Below are positions 32,640 through 45,399 of a DNA stretch of 64,000 bases, one piece after another; within the stretch, counting starts at the first letter, position 1, and each line of letters opens with the position of its first letter. The notes below the pieces were generated by a model. It did no database searches. It saw nothing but the letters and a program-made list of their open reading frames with translations, and was not told where the DNA came from. Source of the DNA: Cycas panzhihuaensis. Its lineage: Eukaryota > Cycadophyta. Made by a program: the position numbers and the translations under genes. The stretch is from positions 252,409,741 through 252,473,740 of the forward strand of contig CM041465.1 of the NCBI GenBank assembly GCA_023213395.1, written 5' to 3'.

Positions 32640-33040
32640 TTGCCATAGTTTTACCTCATTAGCAGTCATCTTTTGAAAGTGGATTTTTTTATTTTTAACG
32701 TTTTATAATAATTTTTTTTGTATTTTATTTTAATTTTTTTACTATTTTTAATTATTTTATATTTTCTTTATTATTTTTATGGTTTTCTAATTTTTTTAGG
32801 AGTTTTGAAAGGTTTTTCTATTATTTTTTAGTTTTTTAAAAATAAGGATTACATAAAAAGAAATATGCAAACAAAAGAAAGGATAATAAAATAAGAAGAT
32901 TAAGGGTATAGTGGTAGTTTAGGGTCTCATCAGAGCATATGAGAAGCTTTAGTAATATGTCTTAGCTCCCAAAAAGGGCTATGTAAGCCCAGGATTATCA
33001 CCTTAGTTTTACCTCATTAGTGAATACCCCTCAAAGATGA
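32640..33040. other. T-rich insertion between short repeats (E)
   Basis: AGTTTTACCTCATTAG occurs at about 32646 and again at about 33003. Between them is a stretch of about 350 bp whose first 170 bp are nearly pure T/A. A2 has the phrase once (37631). Looks like a local insertion or duplication; no gene. Confidence 0.45.
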
Positions 33041-33059
33041 GACTAGGGGATTGCACCCT

Positions 33060-33514
33060 CAAAATGAGCCTCAATAGATGGTCCATTGAGGTAAAGGAGA
33101 GTCGTCCACGTGTGGTAAACAATGCTCAAGGATGTAGTTCACTAATCTATCAGCTTTAGTATGAAGTCCATAGGAGATATGATGAATGTCAATAAAGAAA
33201 ACCTAAGCTAAGAGGGATCTAATAACTATGACTAAAGAACTCAATCATGGGCAATGAATCTAGTAAACCCATATAAGTTGAGATATGACAATCTAGGAAT
33301 TGCAATACAAAATGATGGATCCATGGTAGAAGTGAAGTACATCAATCAAAGGCTTTATAATGATAATGTACTCAATTTCATTATTGGTGGCTTCTAGTAG
33401 GTAAACCTTAGATCAAACCAAGGTATACCTAAGGTGATCTTGAATGATCCAAGCTACAATAGAAGGTACCAGATTCCCACGACTACCCCCATCAATATAG
33501 ATGATCAATGCCAT
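33060..33514 (-). pseudogene. aRNH, second RNase H of E
   Basis: Starts MALIIYIDGGSRGNLVPSIV with the first Asp kept. It continues LLEATNNEIEYIIIIKPLID and ILYCNS-IVIS, where the third catalytic Asp is Asn. Stops follow. The ATG at 33512-33514 aligns with those of C1, A2, C3 and D. Confidence 0.7.
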
Positions 33515-34565
33515 AAGGATATGCAACAACGACTTAGGATGGGGTCACTAAATGAAGGGAAATGGAGGGAATTGACAATCAATAAAAGAAGACTTACATG
33601 GGCATGTAACTTTGACTAAAACAATAGAAACTCTTAGTCTATAGGAATGACCATATGCTAGGATTACAAACTCCTCTAAAATTCACCCAAGGTAGTAGTT
33701 GTGTTAAGTGGGTTTTGATCGTGATTAAAAACACAGTGGGTCTAAATAATTGGATCCAAAGGTCCTAAATAGCCCACTCATTTGGACTTAAACTATGAAT
33801 CATTGGTGGGGACAATGTCATCATATGACTTAACACAAATGCTAAGAAGGTGGTGGCAGATATACCCCCTTAAAATGTACTCTCTCTTTTTTGGGCCTTT
33901 GGGGTTTCTTTCTTCTTCCTTTTTTTTTAATAACTTTAAGAGGGTAGATACATAAGTAATTACTTGGGTAATGTGAGGTAGATGCAAAGGCAAGTCAGAC
34001 CATGGGGGAACTAAAGGAATTTTTATAGCAATAATACTTTAACAGAATGAATACCACATAGTGGGCACCTAGTGAGGATGTCAAATTATAGGATATAAGG
34101 GGCAAGTTATGTGACAATCATGAGTGTCAAAAGTGGGTCATGCATGGAGGAGGGTCCTTTGGCTAATGGCTGTGAAGAATTAAGTTTGCTAACAATAGGG
34201 AACATATGAGAATCACCATAGGTTTCCTTATCCAAGTTGTACATATAACTAGTTAAAGCCTAGTAAAACTAGGGGGGGAAATGATAAAACAACTAGTGAA
34301 ATATCATTGGGTATAAATGGTATATATGCTAATAGAAAGAGGGCCAAAATCACCTAAGGACTTAGCAATGAAATGGATAGGGTAGCATAAGATACTTAGA
34401 AGCCAATGACATGGTCTAAGGAGGTCAAAAAGCTACATAGAACTAATTTAAAGGCATAAATAAGGCATAGAAGAGAAATAGTAAAGGTAATAAAATTGGT
34501 GAGAAATGGGAGGTTAAATGGTATCTGACATGTGGAGGGCTAGTATAGGCACTAAATCAATAATA

Positions 34566-34570
34566 ATAGT
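34566..34570. repeat. Target-site duplication of A2, left copy
   Basis: ATAGT immediately before the LTR start TGGATGCG; the same five bases follow the other LTR at 50710-50714. Confidence 0.9.
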
Positions 34571-37316
34571 TGGATGCGATCTACAGGATAACCACCTAGC
34601 TACGAGAAATAGCGAGGATGATCAATGACAGTATCAGGGTGTAGATAGAAACCTACAAGCAAGGCGAGTACCACGTAGGGCACCCCATACACTAGAGCGC
34701 GATTTTGACACCTATGGATGATACCCAACCACCTAAGGGTGGTTCCCCACTTCAAGTAGGAAGAGGGAAGGCAAAGAGGTAGCCTCGATAGATTCTGGAG
34801 AAGAGTCCTCCCACCCTTAGATGGCCGGAAGGGAAGGAAGAGAATCCTCAAAGGTTTCCCTATGGCAGAGGGAAACGAGTAGGAGCAAGGTAGGCAAATA
34901 GCCTATGGTTAAGACCCCCTTAGTTATTTAGCTAAGCAAAAGAAACCAAGGGAAGAGGAAAGGAGTGGGAACGATCAATCGATCCAAAGCTCCCCCCCCA
35001 AAAGTGCAACCAAGAGAAGCGAGGGTGATAAGGTACGCACAAGTAAACCAAATCAAATATGATGAGCCGAGGGAGCAAAGGCAAGGTTTACAAGCTGAAG
35101 GGAAAGACTAAGGGAAAAACTTCCTAAAAGCCCTTTCCTAAAATAAGTACGGTATGTGAGAAATAACATACAAAATGCAGACAAAAGAGAGTTGATTCCC
35201 TTTTTCTTTTATGTTGTCTAATTACTACTATGCAAACCTTTTCAAAAGAAAGAGAGTGAAATGAAGTAAGAGCACATACCTGGGATGAGGATGCGTCAAG
35301 CAATGACAAGCTTCCATAAGATGTCCAAATCATTCCACGAAGTAACAGCAGAGGGTCGCAATAGGGTGAAGCATGGGGCTTCCTTACCTTCCCCGGAAAG
35401 TGACACTAAAGTGCCAAAAAAAGGAAAAGGAAAGCAATAGCAAAAAATGAAATGCTATGATAAGACACAAGTAAATACACTTACTCAGGAGAAAGAAGGG
35501 AGGAAAAGTTTCTCGCGTCCTCCTCTTACCTGTAAATAAGCGCAAAGATTCCCTTCCGGAGAAAGGGGGCTAGCAACACAAGAAGGAGCACCAAAAACAT
35601 ATATATATGCATATTCCAAACTAAATCTCTATACATATATGTTAGTACTCATAAATCACAAGGTTACAACAATAAATTATAGTCAAAAATACCCAAATGG
35701 ATGGTATGTAGATAGGTGAGCCTCGGAGTGACCCACCTCCCACAAAGGGCAACCCTACCCTCCCTCAAGAAGCCACAAGGCAGCGAGGGTATGGTTGTAT
35801 AACTAGCTGTAAACTGGGGTAGCAAAGGTGCAAAAGAGCCCAAGGAAGTCCTCAATGAGCCGGAGTGCTATAGGAAGCAAACCAGGCCGTTGAGAGAGGG
35901 GTTGGGCTAGGAGGAGTTTCTGAGGCTTACGCATTGCCCAGACGAGAGAAATAGGCCTACAAATTAGCGTTGTAATAGGTGCAAACACTGGTTTCAACAG
36001 TTGGAAATGGTCCTCTAATCCCTTGCCCACTCCAGGGACAACACAGGGGCAAAGAGGAGGGTTTGGAGGGCAGAAGCCCCTTAGGGAGCGCAAAGGTGGT
36101 ACAGAATCCACCCAACTCTATCCCAAACCCTATGGAGTCCTCTTTGGCCATTGTCTTGGGCATGAAATGTAGGAGAAGAGGCTCAAGCAACAAAGAAAAA
36201 TCAAAGAGAAAGCAAGAAACAAACTCTTGAAACAAGGAGAGGGAAACTAGTGACAAACACACACAAATATGGGCATAAACTGAGCAAAGAAATGACTTTA
36301 AATCCATAAATACCTCGAGAGAAAGTAAGAGGCATTTACCTCTATAAAAGCCTACTGAGAAAAGGCTAGAAAACCTGAGAAAAGGCTAAAGTACAGCAAG
36401 TATAGAGCCCCTACTGAGGTGACTGAGGGAAATCTCGCTCGGGACCACTTGATCGCTCGGGCAAAGAGACCCTGGAAACTCCTCAAGGAGGCCCTCTCTG
36501 GGGCGTGCAATGAGCCGTGAGGATGTCACAGCGAAGCCTAAGGAGAGCTTGGTGCAGAGGAGTAGTTGTAGGTCCTAGAAATACAGTAGAGCAATATAAG
36601 AGAGCAGAGAGTAGGGCATTTTTCCTTTGTATTCCTTCCAAAGAGAGCCAAAAGATCTTAAAAATGAGTTAAGATGGGCTGGCATACTCAGCCATAACCC
36701 TAATCAAGTGATTAAGGCTCAGCTGATGCTAAGGTGGGTCGAAGGACACATAGCAATTCCACAATAAATGCGAGAATTACCATGGTGGTTTTAAAAAATA
36801 AAATATAATAGTCGCACCGCGGTAAACTTTGTGGTATCGTGGAAAACTTTACAGACCACAAAATTTGTCGTGGTGTGGAAACCGTAAGACCAAACTAGCC
36901 CAAATAGCGCCCAGGTCATGAGCCATGTACTCAGAGGTCGGGGGGGGCCCAAATACCCGTAGGCAAACAATTGACCAAGAGCCACAAGAAAGGCAATCAT
37001 AGGACTCAAGGGTGCAACAAGGAGACCAAATGGCGATAACTCAACATACGAGTGATCGTCACATAAATCAAGTGAGTCTTAAGGGGAGTAGAGCAGACAT
37101 GTGAAGTGATGTAGCCACTGGGGTGTCACATTTGCTGGGAGTGTGCCCCCGCTATAGTTGTCATAGGCTAAAGAGGTGTAGATGGTGCAAACCATCTACG
37201 AAAAACATGTAGGATGCACGTAAATACTCCTCACAAAAAGTAAAAATAAGGTGAGAAATATACCTACACTTACCTAAGTCAACCTCTTCGTATCCATTCC
37301 TGAAAGTTAGGAAACA
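34571..37316 (-). repeat. 3' LTR of A2
   Basis: From TGGATGCG to GAAACA, aligned along its length with 47853-50709. On the - strand it starts TGTTTCCTAAC and ends CGCATCCA. The motif array (CACCGCGGTAAACTTT, GTGGTATCGTGG, AAACTTTAC) is at 36810-36890. I see no protein in it. Confidence 0.95.
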
Positions 37317-37331
37317 CTGCCCCCTTGGCAG
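37317..37331 (-). other. Polypurine tract of A2
   Basis: CTGCCAAGGGGGCAG on the - strand, directly before the LTR start. Confidence 0.75.
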
Positions 37332-37499
37332 TAGAGCCTCACCGTTCAGAAGCATGGTGTGATGGCGAATGCTAGAAACACAACTGTCAGTACCATATAT
37401 GCATGTATATATATAAATCATGACCATAACAGGAGTCAAGGGTGTCAGTGAGTGTCATGGCAGAACACGTAGATACAAGGATACAAGTGGAGACCACAT

Positions 37500-37580
37500 A
37501 GGGGCTGCCCCCCATCGCAAAAAGATGCAAGATGAGAAGGATGAGGGGGCTGCTCCCCATCGTAAAACGATGCAAGAGAT
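37500..37580 (+). repeat. Two tandem copies of about 46 bp (A2)
   Basis: GGGGGCTGCTCCCCATCG and GGGGCTGCCCCCCATCG, each followed by AAAA-GATGCAAG. They lie between the polypurine tract and aRNH. Confidence 0.7.
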
Positions 37581-37719
37581 GTGCATGATCGAGTAGAAGA
37601 AATAAGTCAACAAAACGGGTAGTCACCATAGTTTAACCTCATTAGCGGCTAACTTTTGAAGGTGTGAATAGATCGCAAGATGATGTGTATGATGGCCTAG
37701 GACTCGGGTGACAGAACAG

Positions 37720-38150
37720 CCGGACAAGTCTCAGGGGCAGTCAGTAAGAAGAGGGAGGCAACGCTCAAGGATGAGGTGAACAAGACTATCCACCTCAACG
37801 TTGAGGGCCTGAGGAATGTGTCGAATGTCAACAGACTAAAAACAGCCGTAAGAGACCGGCAACAAAGTGAGGGCTCTCAAGTGGGGGCATCACACCTGGT
37901 AAACCTGAGTGAGATGGGACACCACAACTTGGGAGTCGCAAAGCAAAATTATAGATCCGTGATGGAAATGGAGTACATCGGTGAGCGCCTCAATAACCCG
38001 CCGTGTACTCGCCTTCATTATTGGTAGCCCTGTGGAGGAAGACCTGTGAGCGAGGGAAGTCATGTCCCAAGAGTCGCAAGAATCCATGCAATGCACAGAA
38101 GGTCCAACGTTACCGCGACTTCCGCCGTCAGTAAAAATATAGAGAGACAT
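37720..38150 (-). pseudogene. aRNH, second RNase H of A2
   Basis: Starts MSLYIFTDGGSRGNVGPSV, then frame-damaged in the middle. VIEALTDVLHFHHGSIILL with CDSQVVVSHLTQVYQV follows, and an end like DIRHIPQALNVEVDSLVHLI in another frame. The catalytic Asp, Glu and Asp residues are recognisable, so the domain was intact until recently. A pyrimidine-rich stretch precedes the ATG. It lies between the antisense gene and the 3' LTR, 3.5 kb after integrase. Confidence 0.8.
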
Positions 38151-38676
38151 GGGCGACAGAAAAAGTCCTAGTAATAATAAGCAATAATGAAATGAAAAGA
38201 GGCTCGAAAGGTAAGCAATAAATGGCCATGAAAGGTAGGAGGACCTAGCAATGAGGCTACCCAAGTACGAGAGCAAGCTATCCGACCACTGCTTGAGAGT
38301 GGATAGAAAAAGGGCACCCTAGGGCACCAAAGGTTACTTCAGAAAGCAAAACATGCCTCCGAACAGGGGGAGCGTTCCCTCTAGAGGCCCTAGGGGCAAG
38401 AAAGAGCTGCAGAAATGGGTCTAAGATGGCAAAATGAGCCAAACGAGTATAAACTCAAGCATACACGGGGGTGGCACACAAAACAAGATGAAAGGCCCCT
38501 GGAAAAAAATGCATTGACAGGGGGGCATAAATGCATCTGCAAGAAAGAGCGAAACGAAGGCAATGGAAGCGCAACGAGAGACAGGGCCAGAAAGCAAAGG
38601 TGATCGGGGATACGACATGGTCTAGAGGGCTATCACGAGAGCTAAAACGGAGACAGTGCCCGTCGAGGCCCCCGTC

Positions 38677-38684
38677 TATATAAG
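38677..38684 (+). promoter_or_regulatory. TATA box of the antisense PMD gene (A2)
   Basis: TATATAAG in GGCCCCCGTCTATATAAG, 165 bp before the ATG at 38842. The flanking sequence is conserved with C1 and C3. Confidence 0.65.
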
Positions 38685-38841
38685 AAAACTTGACGGAAAA
38701 TAAATTATTTTCACAGTGCTCGAGAGAATCCAGAGCCATTCCCTTACGCAACGGAGCGCCACCCAACTTCGGAGGCATGCGGAGGGAGATCAGACCGTTG
38801 GATCGGAGCGAGGAGACAGCCGTCGAGACCGTAGGAACGAG

Positions 38842-41250
38842 ATGACGACGGCTAGGCCAGATCCAGTGAGTGGATCCTATAAAACCTAACCCATCTAATG
38901 ATTTTAATTTTGCTATTTTTTGTGTTTTTAATATAGATTTTTAGGCCCCATATGGGCGAAAAATGCCCTCTCAGAGTCCAAATCGACTCCAAAGAGGCGG
39001 GACTGGGGCATTAGGCAGCCCTGGTCCCGGTGGGCCCCACTGGGGCCCACCCAGAAGAATTTTTTTTGCTTTTTTGGGTAGAAAACCCCCCCTCTTGGGA
39101 GGGTGTAGTTCGCACCATGGCAAAAATCATGATGCCGAGATCTTTGTTGCGGGGCCCCAATCACCGCAGGACCCAAGCCAAACTCTGCGGTACCATGAAG
39201 TTTAGCGCAGTGCAAAGGCAACACTACGGAAAAAATAAGATAGGGGCCTGAGGGGCCCCAAATCTCAATCAGATGGAATCGAGAGATAGCCTCGAGGCCG
39301 AGAGGTGAGTGTAAGCTAGGTTCGACTAGTTTTTGTGGTGCTCGTGTCGTGATCATGTAGACAACTGCGAGAACATAGAGATTGTGATGTTAAGTTTCAT
39401 AGAGATGATGACTCAGGAGGACAAGGGAGTCCTACGGAGATGTGGCCTGATGAAGGTCATGAGGATGCCTCAAGATATATCGCACTGCAGGCTATTGATT
39501 AACATCGTGTCACACCAGGATCTGAGGAGGCACGCTTCCACCTATCCTGTGTAGGATACGTGATGCTGACACCGAGGGATATTAGATGACACCGGGAGTG
39601 CCAGCAATTGGGAGGCCGGTAGCACTAGGAGCGCTGCCTAGCAATGAGGTAGTGCACAGGGAGGTGGCAACATTCTTCACTAGGGTAAATAGATGGGAAA
39701 GGAGAGGGATTCCTCTCCAGGCTATGGTCATGTCAAGGATTCCTCGGGTGAGGAAATTGATTACACTGTACATTCTGTTCCAGGTTTCCCAGAAATAGAA
39801 CTATAGGGACATCCCTGGGGGATGGATGAATGGAATGCACCGATGCGAGGCAGGCGAGAGGATGGACTGGGTCACCCTAATAGCGGTGAACCTCATCGCA
39901 CAGCTAGACACCATCAGGGTAGCAGGCAAGGGAGGATTGTCATATAGCACATTGTTACAGTGTTAGTTTTTTTATCATTTTGGGGTAGTGGCACCAGCAG
40001 GGGGACCATACCCTATTACAGAGTGGGCCCCGAGGGTCCACAAATGGCAGGCTAGACTAAGAGGGACAGATGACCAGGCCCACATCTGACGCCTGGGAGG
40101 CTACATCACTGGACCTCCTCACCATGATGGACTATATAGCAGATCCATACAGGGCAGTGAGGTGGGACAGCAATGATGAGGCAGGTGGAGTTGGGGTACT
40201 CCCAAGAGACGACGATGTTGAAGATGGGTGTGATGGGGCCAGCCCATCACGATCTACAAGAGAGGCAGGTCCATCAGGGACAGCAGGTGGGGGAGCAGGG
40301 CCATCTGGGATTACCGGCAGAGAGGCAGGCCCATCAGAGTCATGAGGAGAGTAGGGAGGCAAAGGACACTGGCTCACAGGCTACTGGATCGTGAGGAGAT
40401 CCGGTGGTGACTAGAGAGCCAGTTCTAGAGAGGAGAGAGGCCCTAGTAGAGGAGGTACTAGAGGAGGAGGTGCCAGCAGTTGGTGGAGCACTGAGGGGAG
40501 GCCGCCGAGTCGAGGAGCTACCGCCGCACTGTGAGACATAGCCATTTCCTGTCATCGTTTGATTGCCACATACACATGTAATTTGATTTTGTTTTGATTT
40601 AATATCCATAGACATGTACTGATACATGGCATGCTGGATCGCAGGTACCGCAGAGATTCTGCAGTTGGTGGAGGCGATGGTGAGGGAGATGTTTTCTCAA
40701 GTGTACGCAGAGGGGCAGCCACCTATCCAGGCTGAGGATGTACCCAGATCAGCCAGTGCCCACATGGCAGCATTCGCCCCATTGGCGAGGGCAAGGCATA
40801 TATAGGCTGCAGAGTCCCAGGAGTATATAGCATCTGTGGGACAACAATGAGAGTCGGACGAGACTCAAGCAAGCGAGATGCATCAGAGTCGCAGCATGAC
40901 TCTCGAGGCTCAGGGAGGAGCAGGCGGAGATGTAGAGAGTAGGATTTAGATAGTAATCCTAGAGGAGCATCTCTGAGGAGTGGAGGGTGAGAGAGATCGT
41001 ATCCAGGCCCAATACGATCAAATGGTGGATCAAGTGGCATCGAGGTCGAGCTGCAGCAGATACATACCCACATAACGGCGACGACACCAAGGAGGCCACG
41101 TGATGAGGGGAGCGAGGCAAGGAGCTTGCAGAGACCTGTGAGGAGCCCTGAGGATGTGGTCCCCAGGAGAGGGATCACACCAACCAGGAGATGGTGTCCC
41201 AAGAGCAGGGCAATAGTAGGATAGGATGCATACATTTGATTTGTTATTGA
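38842..41250 (+). pseudogene. Antisense accessory gene with PMD-like domain (A2)
   Basis: Exon 1 38842-38865 (MTTARPDP) ends at a GTGAGT donor (38866). Exon 2 starts near 39360 (DNCENIEIVMLSFIEMMTQE); its acceptor is damaged. Next come a degraded HPDxFH/ITPRDI region, VATFFTRVNRWERR, IPRVRKLITLYILFQVSQK and GKGGLSYSTLLQC. A Gly/Pro/Ser-rich repeat region (40220-40350) is followed by a second probable intron at 40531-40644 (GTGAGA...TCGCAG). Exon 3 gives ILQLVEAMVREMFSQVYAEG and a charged tail to about 41235. Many frameshifts. Opposite to gag-pol and complete in extent, so the best view of the gene's full length. Biochemical role unknown. Confidence 0.7.
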
Positions 41251-41817
41251 TAGGGGAAAGCACGGGCCTCTAGGGGGTCACATGTATAGAGTCATATGAT
41301 TGTACCCCCCCTATAAGGATACCAGCTTCCCATAGAGGATATACCATGCCATATGTATGACATGATACATGATTTCGATGTATATATATAAACGGGGTAA
41401 TTGGTGCCCCATTTTGATATGTATGTTTTATTATGTGATGCACGTATTTCCTTCCATGCATGGCCATATACCTAATAGGAGCATACACGACCACCATGCA
41501 TAGAGGTAATAGACATATGTAGGGTTAGGAAATAGGGTGACATGCATGTCCACGGAGCAGCATAGCAGAATATGCAAAGGAAATACCAAGCGAGAGGGGG
41601 AGTAACGATACTCTAGAGCATCATCCTAACTAGGGGATACCCAAATAGGAGGACAAGGTCCCAAAGGAAATGGGAATAAGGGTTCCACGGGAGGAACCAG
41701 AAGGAAACAAAAGAGGCCATCCTAAATCATCATTCCACCCGTGGCTGGGAGGAACGGGAACGATCCTAAGATGGTAGTTTAAGCTCATTTCAGAGCGGGG
41801 ATGAGGTGACGGCAAGG
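41251..41817 (-). other. Post-integrase spacer (A2)
   Basis: Homologous to 7094-7470 of A1 and 61246-62084 of C3. It contains a TATATATATA run (41385-41393) after GGGGTAATTGG that C3 shares. No gene seen. Confidence 0.6.
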
Positions 41818-42990
41818 TCATGAGTAAAATTTCTTAAGGAATTTCCCATTAATAGCTTTCTCGAATTCAAGACCCTCCAGGGTGGCAATCCTATAAGCGC
41901 CATTACCGAGGCTCTCGATAATGACAATGGGGCCAACCTATCTGGGTTTGAATTTGGTTAAACAGTCATGAAGGTACTCTAATTTGAGGACATGGTCCCA
42001 GGAAACAAAGGACAGGAATGAAGATGTTTATCATAGGTCCTTTGTGAGTGAGCTTTGGATGTCAGGTTAGCATGGTAGGTGGCTAAATGTCTCTCATCCA
42101 AAGCTTCGAGGTCTAGGAGACGAGCCTAGCAGATCGACTCCTCATCGACGAGACCCCGAAGAGAAACTCACAAGGAAGGGATCTCCACTTCCAATGGGAG
42201 TATCGCCTCGGTACTGTAAACCAGGGAGAATGGGATCATTCCTGTGGTAGAGCAGATAGAGGTGCGGTAAGCCCACAAAGCAGAAAAGAGTTGAAGGTAC
42301 TAGTCCCTTTGAGACTGAGTGACAGTTTTCTTTAGGATATTAATGAGAGTCTTGTTGAATGACTCTACCTGATCATTTGCTTGGGGGTAGTAAGAAGAAG
42401 ACGTTTTCTGAGAGATTTTGAATTTCTCACAAAGCTCATCCATCTCCTTGTTACAAAAGCGAGTTCCATTGTCGCTGATTAGACGCCGTGAACTCAAACT
42501 AGAATTATGTGCTAGTAAACGAAGGTAGCTATCATTTTACTAGGAGTAGTAACTAGAGGAATGGCCTCCACCTATTTGGTGAAGTATTCCGTAGCAGTCA
42601 AGATAAACTTATACTGTGATGAAGAAGGTGGAGAGATAGCCCCGGTGAGGTCTAGCCCCCACTGACCGAAAGGCCACGAAGATATGATGGGGTGAAGGGC
42701 CTTAGAAGGCACATGGGAGATATTAGCATGTTCCTGACATCGCCGACATCTCAGGGCGAAAGCGTGGGCGTCCTTAAAGAGGGACGGCCAAAAGTAACCC
42801 ATACGGAGGATCCTCTGGGCTATAGACTGGCCTCCATAAATACCATGGTGGCATTCACGGAGTATTTGGTTAGCTTCATCGGTAATGACATAGCAGAGGA
42901 GGATCCCATCGAAGGACCTCTTGTATAATACTTCATCAATGAGGAATTATTGCCTAGCAGAAGTCCAGATACAAGATCTAACTTTACTAC
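41818..42990 (-). pseudogene. pol: Integrase remnant (A2)
   Basis: The zinc-binding region (ECHHGIYGG, RCRRCQEHANISHVPS), WGLDLTGAISPPSSSQYK, LISDNGTRFCNKEMDELCEK and NDQVESFNK keep all three catalytic acids (D, D, E), unlike A1. The C-terminal part ends FLKKFYS at 41818. Broken by frameshifts near 42500 and 42280 and by stops. Confidence 0.9.
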
Positions 42991-43049
42991 TAGTATCAGG
43001 GTAGTATTGTTGTTGCATAAGATACCGTACTATATCACCATACCACTCA

Positions 43050-43560
43050 TTGTTGATGAGTGGATGGGGAGGAACATCCTGAATAGTCAAGATGGACTCA
43101 TCAGGGAGGGAATCGTCGACGGGGGTATCAAGCGAGTTAGGAATAAGGGCGTCTGCGAGTTGCTCAGCCACTACCATTCCCTTCTTTGATTTTCAGTTAA
43201 CGATATGAAGGTCAAACTCTTGAAGCAGGATGGCCCAACGGCCAACCCTACCCGTTAAGTCTGAACGAGTAAGTAAGTATCGCAAGGGATCGAACTAGAC
43301 GATCGCCTTGGTGGTGTTGCCAAGAAAGTAATGTCTAAACTTCTTAGTCGCATGGACCAAGGAGAGACATTCCTTCTCAGTAGGAGAGTAGTTAAGTTCA
43401 GTAGCCACAAGAGTGTGACTGATGAAATAAATGGCCCTCTCGACTCCTGAGTCATCCTCCTAGGCCAACATAGTGCCTGTGGACTCGCTACCACCAAGGT
43501 ATAAAGAATGAAGGACCTATCAAAGCGAGGAGGCACCAATATAGGAGCGGAAGCGAGGGC
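43050..43560 (-). pseudogene. pol: RNase H (gypsy-type) remnant (A2)
   Basis: SFILYTLGGSESTGTML aligned with A1; the first catalytic Asp is absent. Then [40 protein letters not shown]. The following region VVAEQLADALIPN matches A1. Frameshifted at the start. Confidence 0.8.
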
Positions 43561-43599
43561 TTCCTTAAGTCCTTTGAAGGCTTGTTGGGTCTTGTTATG

Positions 43600-44480
43600 C
43601 CAAACAAAGGGGGCTTCCTTCTTCAATAGGTTCGTAAGGGGTTTGGCACTCACGGTGAAGTCTGCCAAGAAGTGCCTAAGGAAACCAAGCCTACCTAGAA
43701 ATGACTTGATCTGTAATTGGGTTCTAGGAGGCGGCATGTCAAGGATTACCTTGACCTTGTCAGGGTCAATCTGGATCCCTTGTTTTGACATAAGAAATCC
43801 AAGGAGTTTGCCAGAGATAACAGCAAATATACATTTGAGCTGTTCAGTTAACGTGATACTTCAAGATCGCATGAAGATAGCCCACAAGTCAAAGGGATGA
43901 TGGGCCCTAGAACGTGAGAGACCCATCATGTCATCCATGAAAACCTCCAAGGTGTTATTGATGAGGTCATGGAAGATGAAATGCATCGCTCTTTGGTAAG
44001 TAGTGCCTGTATTCTTAAGACTAAAGGGCATTACCTTATAGGTAAAGGTACCTGCTGTGGTGGTGAAGGTCGCCTTGTGGCGGCCTTTAGGAGATATCCG
44101 ATCTAGTTGTAGCCAGAGAAACTATCCATCAAGGACATAACTTCAAATCCAATGGTTCGATCAATGATTTGATCGATGAAAGGGAGTGGAAAATTATCCT
44201 TAGGATAAGCATTGTTAATGTCATGGAAATCGATGTATATACGGATGGTCCCGTTCTTTTTAGCAATGGGGACAATGTTGGATACCCACTTGGGGTAATC
44301 AATAGAGGTGATAAGTCTATTATCCAATAGCTTTTCAACCACCATCTTAATGGTGGCTGAGAGCTTAGGGTGAAGAGGACGCTACTTCTGGCACACGGGG
44401 CAGGCGCCAGGAATGGTAGTGAGATTATGAGTAATAATGGAGGGGTCAATTCCCTTCATGTTAGAATAATCCTATGCAAA
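43600..44480 (-). pseudogene. pol: Reverse transcriptase remnant (A2)
   Basis: VEKLLDNRLITSIDYPKWVS, then NIVPIAKKNGTIRIYIDFHD, MSLMDSFSGYN, a TAG in place of Gln, then TFTYKVMPFSLKNTGTTYQR and FMDD at 43930-43941. Ends LGFLRHFLADFTVSAKPLTN. Both active-site Asp residues are kept. Confidence 0.9.
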
Positions 44481-44529
44481 GACATCCTAAAACTCCTGGA
44501 ACAAAAGGGAATACTCCTTTACCTCATCA

Positions 44530-45345
44530 CGAGAGCATTCCATCCTAACCTTAATGACCTTGCTAGGGGCCAAGACTATGTCCTAGGTTGCCCCCATGCA
44601 CATGGCATTCCCCTCCTTGAAATAGAGAGGGGCAAGGTCAACAAGAAGAGATGGAATAAGGGATGGGATTGGGTCAGCGAGTGTGTACCTAATCGCAAGG
44701 ATCTTCTAGTGGCTGCCTATAGTGACCGAAGGCGTTAGGCGCGAAGCCCACTAGGTGCTCGAGCAAGGCTTCATCATCTTCGAAGTAATCCACCCCATGG
44801 ATGACCTTACTCCAAATAGATGAAGTGCTAGAGGAAGTGGGGACAACGGGACCGTGATGTCGTTGGGTTACCCATCTTTCTCAGGAGACTCTAGGAGAGA
44901 GTCTCAAGGCCCTCGAAGGAGCAAAAGGGAGTTCCTCGAAACCATCACCTGTGGGGGGTGATGAAGAGGAAGAACCAATCACGGATGAGTCAATACGAGT
45001 GATGACATGTGACACAGAAGAGTGGCTAGTCTCACCAATGAGAGAGGTTCTAGATGGGGATCTAGAACGGGATGAGCGCAACCTACTAGTATAGAGGAAA
45101 GAAACGGGGTGAAGACAATCCTCATCCTCGTCGTGAGACTCGTCGTCACTAAACGAGATGAGGTACCCATAGCTCCCAACGCCAATAGGAGCGAAGCGTG
45201 TGAGACTAGGAGAAGAAGATGCGGGATCTTCTTTGGTGTGAGATGGATTAGGTTCACCAATGGAGCAAGTCGAGGCATGAATATAAGGGCCTTGGCTTGC
45301 TTGATTAATGTGGATGAGTTTGTTTGGTGTGGGCATTCATAAGAA
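44530..45345 (-). pseudogene. pol: Protease-RT linker region of Pol (A2)
   Basis: Reads SIGEPNPSHTKEDPASSSPS and FAPIGVGSYGYLISFSDDES, homologous to A1 3560-3760, then a Ser-rich part; broken near 44880. No catalytic motif. Confidence 0.55.
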
Positions 45346-45399
45346 ATAACCTCATTCGCTCATCATGTATTTAATTTAAGTTGCCCCAGAGGGTTGAAC

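Larger units (their letters stand above)
30421..34570 (-). mobile_element. Old Tat-lineage element E, left part
   Basis: A - strand element made of a 3' LTR (to 32210), polypurine tract, aRNH (33514-33060) and spacer, interrupted at 34570 by A2 and continuing at 50715. AT-rich with many small changes. The stretch of about 0.7 kb at 33620-34290 has no counterpart that I see in A2 or C1. The left limit is uncertain. Confidence 0.6.

Noticed and set aside
35803-36307. Open frames in the A2 LTR, repeated near 49135-49609
   Set aside because: They recur only because the LTR is duplicated; frames shift between the two copies and no protein motif is visible.
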